This document shows positions 45,379 through 55,294 of a stretch of 64,000 nt of DNA, in pieces; positions within the stretch are counted from its first letter, which is position 1, and each line of letters opens with the position of its first letter. This DNA comes from Neolentinus lepideus HHB14362 ss-1 (Eukaryota; Basidiomycota; Agaricomycetes; Gloeophyllales; Gloeophyllaceae). A program made the position numbers and the translations under genes. The stretch is taken from positions 363,882 to 427,881 of the forward strand of contig KV425558.1 in the NCBI GenBank assembly GCA_001632425.1, read 5' to 3'. The notes beneath the pieces are model-generated. The model made no database searches. It had not been told where the DNA came from and saw only the letters and a program-made list of their open reading frames with translations.

Positions 45379-47600
45379 TTAGCAACCGTCGTATAGGGAG
45401 TTTCGCGGGAAGGTGTAGCCAGCTCCGGCCCATGTCGTCAGGTTGGGGTTCGAATAAGCGTTCAGATGGCTAACGACATAGCATCAGCAACGAATCCTAG
45501 TGGTTATGAGAGAACTCACTTCTGAATGTAGTCAGCCGTGGGATGACTCGAGGGGTCACAACCGATGCTGTCCGATCCGAGGCCCTCCCGCTGGTATACA
45601 CGAACATAGTCGATGTACATCTTGCTGGGGAAAGTGAGGTGTTGGAAATCTTGAGCCTGGAATTGTGCTGTTCACCCAGACATTAACGACTACATACAGT
45701 CAACTCGTGCAAATACGTACGTGACATGCCCAAGTTCAAGATCATATACTATCATACGGTCAGTATCCCGCCGCCGGACAAAGTTAGGACCAGCGTACCA
45801 TCGGTTCCTCAGGAATAAGCCTGTTGCTAACCTCCGAGGTTGAGTCTGCCCCGATACTCGCCGCCGTCACTGTCCACGTCTTCTGTCCATTACTGAACCA
45901 CGTAATATAGCCGTCATTTCTATTATTGGGATCGCTCCACCACTCAAGCGCGTACGGTGCATACGTCCCGTCCCCGCCACCATAGTACGTCGAGTCAATG
46001 TACGTGACCGCTGATATCGCCTGCTGGTACGGGCCGCCCTTGTATGTGTTGAACTGCGTCACCGAAGAGTCGTAGACCGTCGTCGCGGGCGGGGTGTCGA
46101 CGAAATCGTACTTGTAGTTATACGGTGCGGTCTGGAAGGATTGCGAGACCTCGCCCTGCATACGTGTAGGGTCGATCTGCGTCTCGATGATGTCGATCTC
46201 GGGTACGTTGCGGCCCTTGGATACGGAAGGCCCCGGGTGATCCGAACCAGGACAAGTGCACGCGGATACGCGCTGACCAGGTAAGTACGAGATCGGGCCA
46301 CCATTGTTGCCACCCGTCGCCGCCGCCGCTGGGGTACCGTCTTTGGCCGTCTGATTGGGGAAGGTGCCCAGGTCGCAGGTATCGTAGCTGTACGGCCACA
46401 TACCTGCTGCGATGTGAATAGATGGACCTCACGAGGCTGTCAAGTAACGCACCTTCAGTCGTGGCACCATAGCCCGCCCGTCCCAAATTGCCCATAGTCC
46501 ATGCACCAGGCCAGAGACCAGGCGCACTCGGGCTGCCCGGTTGACTGATCGACATTTCCACATAACCAGTGGTGAAGCAGAATTTATTCCATCCCTGCAA
46601 CATACCACTCTGGAAGTTGAGGTTGTGGGTGTTCAACTCCGACATGGTAATGACCAGTTTACCGTCCTGCGTGGTAATAGCATCCGGACTGTACCACTCG
46701 AGATCGCCAGTTGGCCTAACCTCAGTATTAGCTACGATATGCAACATCAGAGGCCGATACGCCGCACCAATAGTTCAAATCAACCGCTTCCCAGTACGGG
46801 TCATCACCCGGGTAGAAAGTCCGCCCATCGGTATTAAATTCGTCACTAAACACCAACTTGTACGACTTGCCATCTGTGCCAGTGTAGCTGTAGGCACTCT
46901 GGGGCGTTTCTGCGTCGATCAGACTGGGCATTCCCGGTAGGTCAGCAATCTGTCCTGATCCATTGATGCCTCCGTAATTGTATCCAGGCTGCGTCAGGAG
47001 GTGTCGATTGTAATATGAGATGATAGGATAACCGGCGAAGAGGGTCAATAAGCCACCAATAAGGATGATCAGAGCCGAGACGTTCATCCATCCTCTACCC
47101 GAGAAGAACGTGAATGAGCGCTCAAGAACTGCGTCTCGTGCGGGATCAGGATTGTGAAGTGCGTCGTCTAGGTAGGGATCGTTTGTGTCCCACAAGTACG
47201 CCGGCACCGTGTTCGTCTTTCCTGCCAAAGCGGCGGACGACTTATCGCCTGCCGTCGTTGTTGACACCTCCGAGGGTGCAGCACTAAAACGGGACGAATT
47301 GTACGGGCCGTTGTTCATGGGAGTATACTGGATCAGTGAGGATCGCACACCATTACTATTCAAAACCTGAGCTTGACTCACTGAATAAGGACCATAACCG
47401 CCTCCAATCGCTCCTGTTGCTACGTCCTGCGCCATCTCACCACTCCTTCCTGTTCCTCCTGCCCCTGGATGGCTGCTCGCTGACGGCGTTCTTGTTGGGT
47501 TCCTTGTGGTGTTGTACTGAGACTGATAGCCCTGACCGCGCGGGCTTTGAGGAACAGCATAGTAGTTTGCTGGCAGCACCGTTCGTGGCTGGCGGGACAT
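45379..47600 (-). CDS. SKN1/KRE6-type GH16 beta-glucan synthesis protein
   Basis: A type II membrane protein. It has a cytosolic N-terminus rich in Ser, Gln and Pro (MSRQPRTVLPANYYAVPQ), one TM segment (VSALIILIGGLLTLFAGYPI), and a luminal GH16-like domain. Landmarks are YKLVFSDEFNTDGRTFYPGD, WEAVDLNYW, GYVEMSISQPGSPSAPGLWP, the catalytic-type motif NVPEIDIIETQ (ExDxxE retained), YALEWWSDP and the end strand SKMYIDYVRVYQREGLGSDS. The last exon gives the Cys-containing tail ending NSLYDGC. Known role: assembly of beta-1,6-glucan in the secretory pathway. The frame is also open 66 nt further upstream (M at 47666), but MSRQ fits family starts better. An intron of 54 nt (GTGAGT..ATCCAG, about 47380-47327) has no stop and keeps the frame if retained. 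Confidence 0.93.
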
Positions 47601-48038
47601 GCTCGTGATGGAGGACAGAAGGAAAGCCGTCAGTGAAATCAAACGCACTTTCGTACTCGTTCCCACTCGGAGCGCTGAGACACGCGCAGTGGAACCTGTG
47701 CTGTCACGTCACTGCCATAACGGTGGCTGGCCGGCACCTGCAAGCCGCTGTGGGGCTTTGATACAGGCCGTACTCAAGCCGAGCATCAAGATAGATATTC
47801 TCGCGCTGCAAACAGTTACCAGCAGAAACGGATGCAAACCAAGCAATTGAACAGCATAATCCGTTTATCATGATCAGGACACGCAAGAGCAATATGTCGC
47901 CGACATGTACAGCAGGCTGACAGTCATGCCACGCCCTATGACGCAGGGCAGATATCGGGGACACAAATATATCAGCAAGGGAATCATCATCAGGCCTAGG
48001 GTGGAACGTAAAACAAAACATATAACATGCACGAAACG
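47601..48038. promoter_or_regulatory. Region between AOS1 and the SKN1-like gene
   Basis: About 440 bp on the same transcription axis: the 3' region of AOS1 and the promoter of the SKN1-like gene. Nothing specific was recognised. Confidence 0.35.
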
Positions 48039-49569
48039 CTACTGCATACCCATTCGGACAACGGTCCCTGCACCGGTTGTCCCATCGAACACAAAAAAGT
48101 TCGCGATAGGAGGCTCCCGAGCAGCCAACGCTTTCAAAATATCCTGCGCCAGCATACCCCCAACGACTGCGCACACCGGCGAAAACTCGTGTGACGCTGT
48201 TACGACCATGGATCTGCCGGGGAATGTGATGATGCGCTAAGAAATAGCATAGGACTGCCTCTACTCACTCGATGATCTCACTGGGCACAGCACTGATCGC
48301 CTGCTTGTTCAAGTCCGCAGCAGACAACAGACTATTCGCAGCTGTCTGGAGCTCGGACGCGCAGTTGACGCCGTCCGGCAGAGCTCCCTTGTGCGAGGAT
48401 TGGTATTCCCAGAGCCCTTGAAGTACAGTGAGTTGTCTATGGTGTAACAGCCATGTTCCCACACACCGAGAATGGCGAAGACAGTGCCCGGATTAAGCTC
48501 TCTCGTCTGTTTCCGCGTCATGCCTGTCCATTTGTGCCGGAGCGCTGCGCCCACTGGTGAGTACGTCGCGGTGACTTTGACAGGCTTGGGCGGCGCATCT
48601 TTTGGTGGATTGCGGTCGCTGAAAAGCAATAACGGATCAGAACGAGATACTTGGCTCGACGAAGTAACGTACGGAGAAATATACTCATGCACCCCTAAGT
48701 CACAAAAAATATACCCATATAATCCATACGTGCCACCTGCGTAGAACGGCTTCCCACATTTCCGACAAGCTTCGTTCACGCGAATCTAATCAAAGGTCTG
48801 TGTAAGCGTCCCATAACCATGGATCTTTAGACGCTCGATTACCAAGAAATTTCGATCCGAATCCGTCACACACACAAGGTCCACTCCCCGGATGATCTCG
48901 TCCAACTTCTCCCCCTCTAGCATAGATGTGGCCGGTAGTATCTCAACAGCAACCAGCGGGTTCAAGCTCTCAATCCTTATCTTCGCCGCACTTACCCTCT
49001 ATACCAACCATTCAACATTAGCAATCGAAGTCCTCCCGGGTCGAAATGTAAGGATAGACGCTCACCTTACTCCCAACATCCTCATCCCGAAAGAAAAACC
49101 CAGCACCAAGATCCTCGTCCTTCACGTCCTCCCCATCCACAACGATGAGCTTCCCAACCCCCGCAAGCACAATATTCTTAATCGTCTCCGTCGCGGTGCC
49201 CTTGAGGTTTACTATCAGGATAGTTGCATTGCGCATCCTACATCATGGTCATCATGATGGAGATGAGGGGAGTAGGGAATGGGTATGGGAGGCACTAAAG
49301 TGAGCTTGAGATGTGGGTCGGGCACAAACAGGATGGGGACGAACCTCTGCTGCGCCTCCAGACCCCACAGGCGGATTTGCCGGTCATAGAGCGCGGCTTC
49401 ATCTGGTGAATAGGCCGTGGAGTAAGTAAGGAAGAAAATATACGACAATCGTAAGAGAAATTGTAATGGAACACCCATCTGTTCGCGCTAGAGGTTGGAC
49501 GAATTGGAACGTACCTTCAGTAATTTGAACGGGGAGAGTTTTGCTGGCAGGATCTTCTGTTGTAGACAT
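48039..49569 (-). CDS. AOS1: SUMO-activating enzyme subunit 1 (Aos1/SAE1)
   Basis: Starts MSTTEDPASKTLPVQITE and joins DEAALYDRQIRLWGLEAQQR, the classic E1 N-terminal signature. NATILIVNLKGTATETIKNI and GVGKLIVVDGEDVKDEDLGA follow (a ThiF-fold Rossmann segment that has lost the usual GxGxxG, typical of Aos1 compared with Uba2). Further on are FFFRDEDVGSKV, GVDLVCVTDSDRNFLVIERL and the C-terminal HEFSPVCAVVGGMLAQDILK with NFFVFDGTTGAGTVVRMGMQ. There is no catalytic cysteine domain, which resides on the partner Uba2. The heterodimer activates SUMO with ATP in the nucleus. Introns are short, and the one after QQR (AG|GTTCGT..GTAG|G) restores RMRNATI. It is 184 bp downstream of the PPR-like gene. 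Confidence 0.94.
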
Positions 49570-49753
49570 TCTGGAGGTCTATCTAGGTGGACTTCTTGAA
49601 AGTTGAAAAAGCAGCCCTTGATTTCCTGCTAACCCCTGGTAGAAGTACCTAAATACGCACGGCATTTACCGCTTCAAATGCACACCATTACATGAGCTGT
49701 GCGAATGCGTTTCAAGCATGCTGAGATTATATACTGTACAATAGATTAGTCTA

Positions 49754-52700
49754 TTAGTCTACCGATTTCTCAAAGTCATAGTTCTCCATCATATCACGAG
49801 GTATTGTGGTCCATTCCGGATGCCACGACCCGACGTCGAACGTTGCAAAGCCCAGCAAATCGACCATCTCCCTCGCCGCCTCTTTATCCAGACTGCCGTC
49901 CAGCACCTCGCGCCGGATCTGCACCGCAATCATCCTGCGCAGCTGCTGCTGCTGCCGGTCGTCCCACTCCGCCCGCCTGTACAGTAGGATCCTCCAGAAG
50001 TTGTAGGCCAGCTCCGCAGAGTCCGCTTTCACAGCAGCATTCACGCAGAGTTTGCCCGTCGCCACCGTGGGCAGGTAGCGCTCGTCGCTGTTCACGCGAA
50101 CAAGGTTGAGCACAACGTCGAGGTTCCCTCTGAGCTGCTCTGGTGTGTCGTGCTGCATGCTCTGGGAAATGCTGGTAAACACACCCGCGGCGACCGACTT
50201 CATCGTAATCTCGATGCTCTCGCGCTTCGCAAAGCGCAGCAGCCAATCAACAAGCTCAGCGTCACCCTGAGCCATAGCACCGTTGAGGACAGTTCCCAGG
50301 GCAACGCTGCTTGGCTGCAGGCCTTTTTCTACCATCTTCCTGATCATCTGCCCAGCGGCCCGAGCATCGTGCTGGACAAGCACCGAGAGGGATACGTTAA
50401 GGTCGTAGTGATCCGGGATCTCCTGACGGTCGATCATCACTCTGAAGACGTCGAAGCCTGCACTGATGTCGCCAAGCAGGAAGTAGATACGAGCCAATGC
50501 ATTGAGATGACGGTGATCGGCATCCTCGAAGGGTTCCTGGGTTTCTCGATACCTTGTCGCGACCAGCTTCGCGAAATTGTCAAAGTCCTGCATACGCCCT
50601 TTACGGAACTCAAGCTCCTCTTCGTCCGTCATCAGCTTGGTCGCTACCTGCTCCGGGAGAGGTTGCGTCACGGAGAGCTTCGTCTTGTCAGCAATGTTCT
50701 GGGCAAGAGACTGCACCTTCGCTGCCTCTCTCTCGGACAGATTCATGAACATGCTGACCATCCGGATGGCCGTACCTGGGTTACCAGTCACAAGGCGTCT
50801 ATCGCGAGCCTCTCGTGCCCTACGCCGCTGCAAGGCTGTAGGCTGGAATAAACCCTCTGCTGCATACCTTTCCCACAGTGTACGTGCAAGCATGCCAAAG
50901 CTGTTCGAAGCAGATAAGGCAATTATTTCAGCTCGGGAATGAACCGGTAGATCCATGGGGGCATCAATGACTTGTTGCACGAGTTTCCGAGCCAGGTCCT
51001 GCCTATTAGACTTATGCGTCAGATGTGCGAGGAACCATGTTATGACACGCCCATCCGGAGGTGGATACACATGCTTCTTGACATTATTGGATCGTTGTGT
51101 CAACTCGTACATTGCTTCAGCAATGTCACTAGCGTCGACATCGAATTTTTCGTCTTTAGGTTCGTCCCTCAGCTCGTATGCTTGCGAGTATATCCTAGAC
51201 ACGAAGTAATCGGGGAGTAGCAAGTCGGACGAAGTACGACTGATGAAAAGGGAGGCGAGTTTCTGCGCGTACTTGAGAGATCGTAGACTTTCTTTCTTGA
51301 GGAGAGAATCCAGCAGTGTTTCGGTACTGGTCTTGATCTCCTCATCGAGTATCGAGTACGACTGTATTAAGTCTATCATTAAGGGCACGGCACGGACGCG
51401 CCAGTTCCATTGAAGACAGGCCTTCACAAGCGCAGAAAGGACAATGAGGCGGAAGTCCTTTGAGGACTCATACAGCTTTTCGGCCTGAGTGATCGCATCT
51501 CTGGGGATGAAAGACAAGTCGACGAGCCTCTGGAATATATCGAGAGCTACATCATGGTGCTCCACGGAGATGTACGCCTGGATGAGTGTGAAGAGCTTAG
51601 AGACCAGATATGGAGGCTCATATTTATGGGCTTTTGGATTCTCAGCAAGCTGCGTCTGCGAGTAGCGAATGAGTATGTCGATCAACCGCTGAGCAGCGGG
51701 AGCATAAGGTGACCCGTGTGGTCCGCTTAGATGCGTGGCAACAAGAGCATCTGTAATCCGATCCAATGCTTTCAATGAAAGGAATCCGAGCTCTGGACCG
51801 CCAGACTCTACCCAGGCATCGAAAAGGGCCAGGACGGTGCTATCCCTGAGTATACCATCCTCCCTGAATGTCGTGATGAACTTCGCAAGGGGTCTACACC
51901 GTTGCTCATTGTCAACCACTCCGTTCTCGCCTCTGTAGAATTCCAATAGGTCTCTCGCAATATTATCCACAGTATCCAGCTGACCAAGTTCGTAGGCCTT
52001 CTTGCTGGCATTTTCAAATGCAGCTCGAGGGAAGGTGGATAACTGCTGTCGGTCGTGTTCATGGTAGTAGAGATATAGTTGGAGGCTATTTTCGTATCGG
52101 TTGGGATCCAAAGTGAGGTCGAGATTGGAGAAGATCGGGACCTTCGCCGTGGCCTTCTTCTTAGCAAGCCTCTGTTCATGGTCAGCATTAGACTCGAGTG
52201 GCTGCTCATAGTTCGAGACAGGAACAGAAGAAGGGACACTGGGGATAGAGGACTGTACTTCCGTCTGGGCGGACACTTGCTCCGGCGCAACGCTGGATTG
52301 AGACGGCTGCTCGTGAGGTTGCCCGGCGGATAAACTGGTGAACTCCTGCAAGGACTCCAACTCGCCAGGAACGGCATTGGGAGTTGGCAATACGGTCTTC
52401 TCCTGCTCAAGCACCCTGCCTCGGCTAGCACTGGCCACAGGAGACTGCTCATCGGTGCGTTCTGGAAGCTTTCCTGATGAAATATCGATTGAGGTAGAGG
52501 AGGATCCTTTCCCTGGGGCCTCTTTAACTTCTGTCTTCGAACGTACATGGCGTGCCTTTTCCTCTTTGACTTTGGTAGCCTTGATAGCTTTTTGTAGTCT
52601 CTCGAGTAGTACGGAGTGATCCAACACAGATCGTAAAGCACGACCTCTGTCCTTCTTCGGTTGTCCGGACCCAGCACCTCTACCCACATTGAATGGATCG

Positions 52701-52819
52701 TCTTCATCGGTCTTTTTTACAGCTCGCTTGGCTCTGACGAAGTGTCTGATGCCAAGAGGCAATAAGTGCGGTTTCTTTGTAAAGTATGCGTTCAAAAGTC
52801 GGCGACGGCAAAGGAACAT
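49754..52819 (-). CDS. Mitochondrial PPR-like helical repeat protein
   Basis: One long intronless frame of 1021 residues. The N-terminus MFLCRRRLLNAYFTKKPHLL is Arg/Lys-rich without acids, which fits a mitochondrial presequence. A disordered Ser/Gln-rich segment (residues about 50-240) leads to helical repeats over the rest. Examples are HHDVALDIFQRLVDLSFIPR, DISAGFDVFRVMIDRQEIPD and AAGQMIRKMVEKGLQPSSVA, the helix-turn-helix pairs of about 35 residues seen in pentatricopeptide repeats. Such proteins bind organellar RNA and act in processing, stability or translation. The exact orthologue cannot be named from sequence alone. The lack of introns is odd beside its intron-rich neighbours. A divergent 369 bp promoter is shared with the folate gene. 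Confidence 0.8.
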   Translation of the reverse strand: MFLCRRRLLNAYFTKKPHLLPLGIRHFVRAKRAVKKTDEDDPFNVGRGAGSGQPKKDRGRALRSVLDHSVLLERLQKAIKATKVKEEKARHVRSKTEVKEAPGKGSSSTSIDISSGKLPERTDEQSPVASASRGRVLEQEKTVLPTPNAVPGELESLQEFTSLSAGQPHEQPSQSSVAPEQVSAQTEVQSSIPSVPSSVPVSNYEQPLESNADHEQRLAKKKATAKVPIFSNLDLTLDPNRYENSLQLYLYYHEHDRQQLSTFPRAAFENASKKAYELGQLDTVDNIARDLLEFYRGENGVVDNEQRCRPLAKFITTFREDGILRDSTVLALFDAWVESGGPELGFLSLKALDRITDALVATHLSGPHGSPYAPAAQRLIDILIRYSQTQLAENPKAHKYEPPYLVSKLFTLIQAYISVEHHDVALDIFQRLVDLSFIPRDAITQAEKLYESSKDFRLIVLSALVKACLQWNWRVRAVPLMIDLIQSYSILDEEIKTSTETLLDSLLKKESLRSLKYAQKLASLFISRTSSDLLLPDYFVSRIYSQAYELRDEPKDEKFDVDASDIAEAMYELTQRSNNVKKHVYPPPDGRVITWFLAHLTHKSNRQDLARKLVQQVIDAPMDLPVHSRAEIIALSASNSFGMLARTLWERYAAEGLFQPTALQRRRAREARDRRLVTGNPGTAIRMVSMFMNLSEREAAKVQSLAQNIADKTKLSVTQPLPEQVATKLMTDEEELEFRKGRMQDFDNFAKLVATRYRETQEPFEDADHRHLNALARIYFLLGDISAGFDVFRVMIDRQEIPDHYDLNVSLSVLVQHDARAAGQMIRKMVEKGLQPSSVALGTVLNGAMAQGDAELVDWLLRFAKRESIEITMKSVAAGVFTSISQSMQHDTPEQLRGNLDVVLNLVRVNSDERYLPTVATGKLCVNAAVKADSAELAYNFWRILLYRRAEWDDRQQQQLRRMIAVQIRREVLDGSLDKEAAREMVDLLGFATFDVGSWHPEWTTIPRDMMENYDFEKSVD

Positions 52820-53188
52820 AAGTTAGCTAGTGCATATCCTGTGAGGTTCTTCAGGTTCGGTACAAGACTGTAATATGCCGTACTCACCACATGCCGCTGG
52901 ATAGTGCGAGGTATTATACTTTCGTAGTGAGGATTTCCGGCTTTCCTCTCTGCGTGAAGACGTTGCGCAGAAACGGTGTCGTAGCTTGGCGGGAGCGAGT
53001 CGACGTTGAACGTTGAACGTTGAACTTCGACGAGCAGCCACCGGCGCGCTATTTCATAAAATTTGAACGTCCCGAAATGGTTACTGAATGAATTACTTTA
53101 GACCATTTTGCGCAGGTAAGTCCCATGTTATCAGAATATCCATCAGGCTTCAGTCTGACTTGAACTTCTTCAATCCAAGCGTCATTTC
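52820..53188. promoter_or_regulatory. Divergent promoter, PPR-like gene / folate ligase
   Basis: Contains three consecutive copies of the heptamer GTTGAAC (about 53011-53032). The copies overlap a region with GTCGACGTTGAAC and GAACTTCGACGA. The repeats may be binding sites shared by both genes. No TATA box was found. Confidence 0.5.
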
Positions 53189-54862
53189 ATGGTCTGGCGG
53201 CCAGTGCGTTTCTTACGTTCGCTACGGCATAGATACTGCGTTGTAAGCTCAATCCGCACAGAACCCCGCCGGACTTTCGGTTTTGCTTACCGACACATTA
53301 CAAGCTCGCCTACAATGTCTATTGACCTTACCTTGGATCGTATTCGCAAGCTTCTGTCCCATCTACCACCTTATACTCGACCCACCGTCCATATAGCTGG
53401 CACTAATGGAAAAGGGAGCGTATCTGCTCTTGTTTCATCCATTTTACACATGTCTTCGCCACCAATGAAGGTCGGCAGGTTTAACAGCCCGCATCTCGTC
53501 TCAGTGCATGATTCAATCGCAATTAATGGCCAACCTGTCTCTCCTGAAACCTATCTAGTCGCGAGAGTGTTTGTGGAGGAGATGGATCGGAAGCACAGTG
53601 TAAAGGCGAGCAGCTTCGAGTGGCTGACCTCTACTGCCTTGCTTATCTTCGAGCAAGAACAAGTGGATATGGTGGTATTGGAAGTTGGGATGGGCGGGCG
53701 TCTGGACGCGACGAATGTCGTACCGGACGAATGCATTGTTGTGTCTGCCCTGACAGCTGTGGACTTGGACCATCAGGCATTCTTGGGTGATACGCCGGTC
53801 GCAATCGCTAAGGAGAAAGCAGCTATTGCCAGGCCAGGTAAGCCGTTCGTCTTTGGTCCACAAAAGTACCCGGAAGTGGAAGGTGCCGTGAGGACTGCTG
53901 TTGGATTGGTCGGGGGCCAATTAATATATGCTACTCCAGCAGTGTCAAGAGAGTGGAACGAGGACATCGATGGGCCTATGATGTCTTTGCCTCGGAGTTC
54001 CTTCAGTGGTGCTCTACCTACGCCTGTGGATATCACGCTACCGTGTTTCCCCCAACCGTTGCATGCCTTACTTCCTCTGCATGGCGAGCACCAACTGTCA
54101 AACCTTGGTGTGGCTCTGCACATCATTTCTGCTCTCATATCCCATCCGTCCAGCAGTCGATCTGGCGAGACATTGCAACTTAGACAACGTTTAACACCCG
54201 CTACTGTCTCTCGTGGTATCAGGTCTGTCTCGTGGCCCGGACGACTCTCATGGCACGACATTTCTGTGCAGACGTCCAATAATGTCGCCAAGCCTCTGAC
54301 TATTCTGGCTGATGGCGCGCATAACCCCGCTTCATCTGCGACTCTCGCAGCATATATATCATCGCTGATTAGCGCTTCGACTGAGCGGTGCTCTCTTCCA
54401 CGCGAGGTCTCCGTCACATACATCCTTGCGCTCTCCGACTCACCGCCGAAGACTCCGTTGCAGACCTTAGAGCCACTGCTGTCCCCTGTCATCCGCGAAT
54501 TGTCGTCCACAACAATTAATGTCAACGTTGCTGTGTTGCGATTCACCGCTCCCGATGGAATGCCCTGGATCAAGGCAGTTTCCCCGTCGGCTCTCCGAAA
54601 TACTGTTTCTTTGCTAGCTCCTAATGCAAAGATATGGAGCATCTCAGACGACGAGAAGCCGGATCAAGAACAGCTGTTGGCTGCTCTGCAATGGGCAGAG
54701 TCTGTGTCTGGTTCCGGAGAGGGCGATGAGAGATTGGTGGTACTGGCGGGCAGTCTGTACCTGGTTGCCGATTTTTACAGGTTGATAAGAGGAGGAAGGC
54801 TTGGTGGGACGGCACTAGTTAGGTCTCGCCGATGGCTTACGCCACTCGGCCCAGCGTACTAG
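53189..54862 (+). CDS. Dihydrofolate synthase / folylpolyglutamate synthase
   Basis: One uninterrupted frame of 557 residues. The ATP-binding P-loop is VHIAGTNGKGSVSALVSS. Other Mur-ligase family motifs are FNSPHLVSVHDSIAINGQPV, VVLEVGMGGRLDATNVV and HQAFLGDTPVAIAKEKAAIA. The C-terminal domain has LADGAHNPASSATLAAY. The enzyme adds glutamate to dihydropteroate or to folates. The internal start MSIDLTLDRIRKLLSHLPPY (ATG 53315) matches the yeast Fol3-type start. The upstream ATG at 53189 adds 42 residues rich in Arg (VRFLRSLRHRYCVVSSIRTE) that look like a mitochondrial presequence. Both starts may be used to supply two compartments. Fol3 and Met7 types are hard to separate here; the overall pattern favours Fol3. 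Confidence 0.9.
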   Translation: MVWRPVRFLRSLRHRYCVVSSIRTEPRRTFGFAYRHITSSPTMSIDLTLDRIRKLLSHLPPYTRPTVHIAGTNGKGSVSALVSSILHMSSPPMKVGRFNSPHLVSVHDSIAINGQPVSPETYLVARVFVEEMDRKHSVKASSFEWLTSTALLIFEQEQVDMVVLEVGMGGRLDATNVVPDECIVVSALTAVDLDHQAFLGDTPVAIAKEKAAIARPGKPFVFGPQKYPEVEGAVRTAVGLVGGQLIYATPAVSREWNEDIDGPMMSLPRSSFSGALPTPVDITLPCFPQPLHALLPLHGEHQLSNLGVALHIISALISHPSSSRSGETLQLRQRLTPATVSRGIRSVSWPGRLSWHDISVQTSNNVAKPLTILADGAHNPASSATLAAYISSLISASTERCSLPREVSVTYILALSDSPPKTPLQTLEPLLSPVIRELSSTTINVNVAVLRFTAPDGMPWIKAVSPSALRNTVSLLAPNAKIWSISDDEKPDQEQLLAALQWAESVSGSGEGDERLVVLAGSLYLVADFYRLIRGGRLGGTALVRSRRWLTPLGPAY

Positions 54863-55294
54863 AGGGCTTCGGCCTATTCAACCTAGGCTCCCTTGAGGCT
54901 CTACACTAGAGATGCAGGGCAATAGGTTGGAGTAATGTCGACATAGCAGATACGGGCGAATAAGTCGAGGTATGCCGTATTGAATTGAGAGGCCTAGGTG
55001 TCGCTGTAAGGATGTTCAGCGGATCGTCCTTCCACTAGGTAGCAAGGTCACTACGAATTAGCTAGTATAATATCAACATACATGTACATGTCTCAAAATG
55101 TGGTTTGGGTTATGTATTTGCGGAACAGGGCGCGAGGATATGCTAATCTAAGCGGTTTACTCGACTGCCCAGCGCCTAATTGCACGCTCGCCTCCTCCCG
55201 ATTCATTTCGGCCGTTTCCCTCGCAATTACTCTGTGAGTCTCGCATGCCCACCCTCGCAATTCTGAAGCTCTGCTACACCCTTCTCAATCTTCC
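54863..55294. other. Intergenic before the SUMO protease gene
   Basis: About 430 bp without a gene. It holds the 3' end of the folate gene and the CT-rich leader of the next one (CACCCTTCTCAATCTTCC before ATG 55295). Confidence 0.45.
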
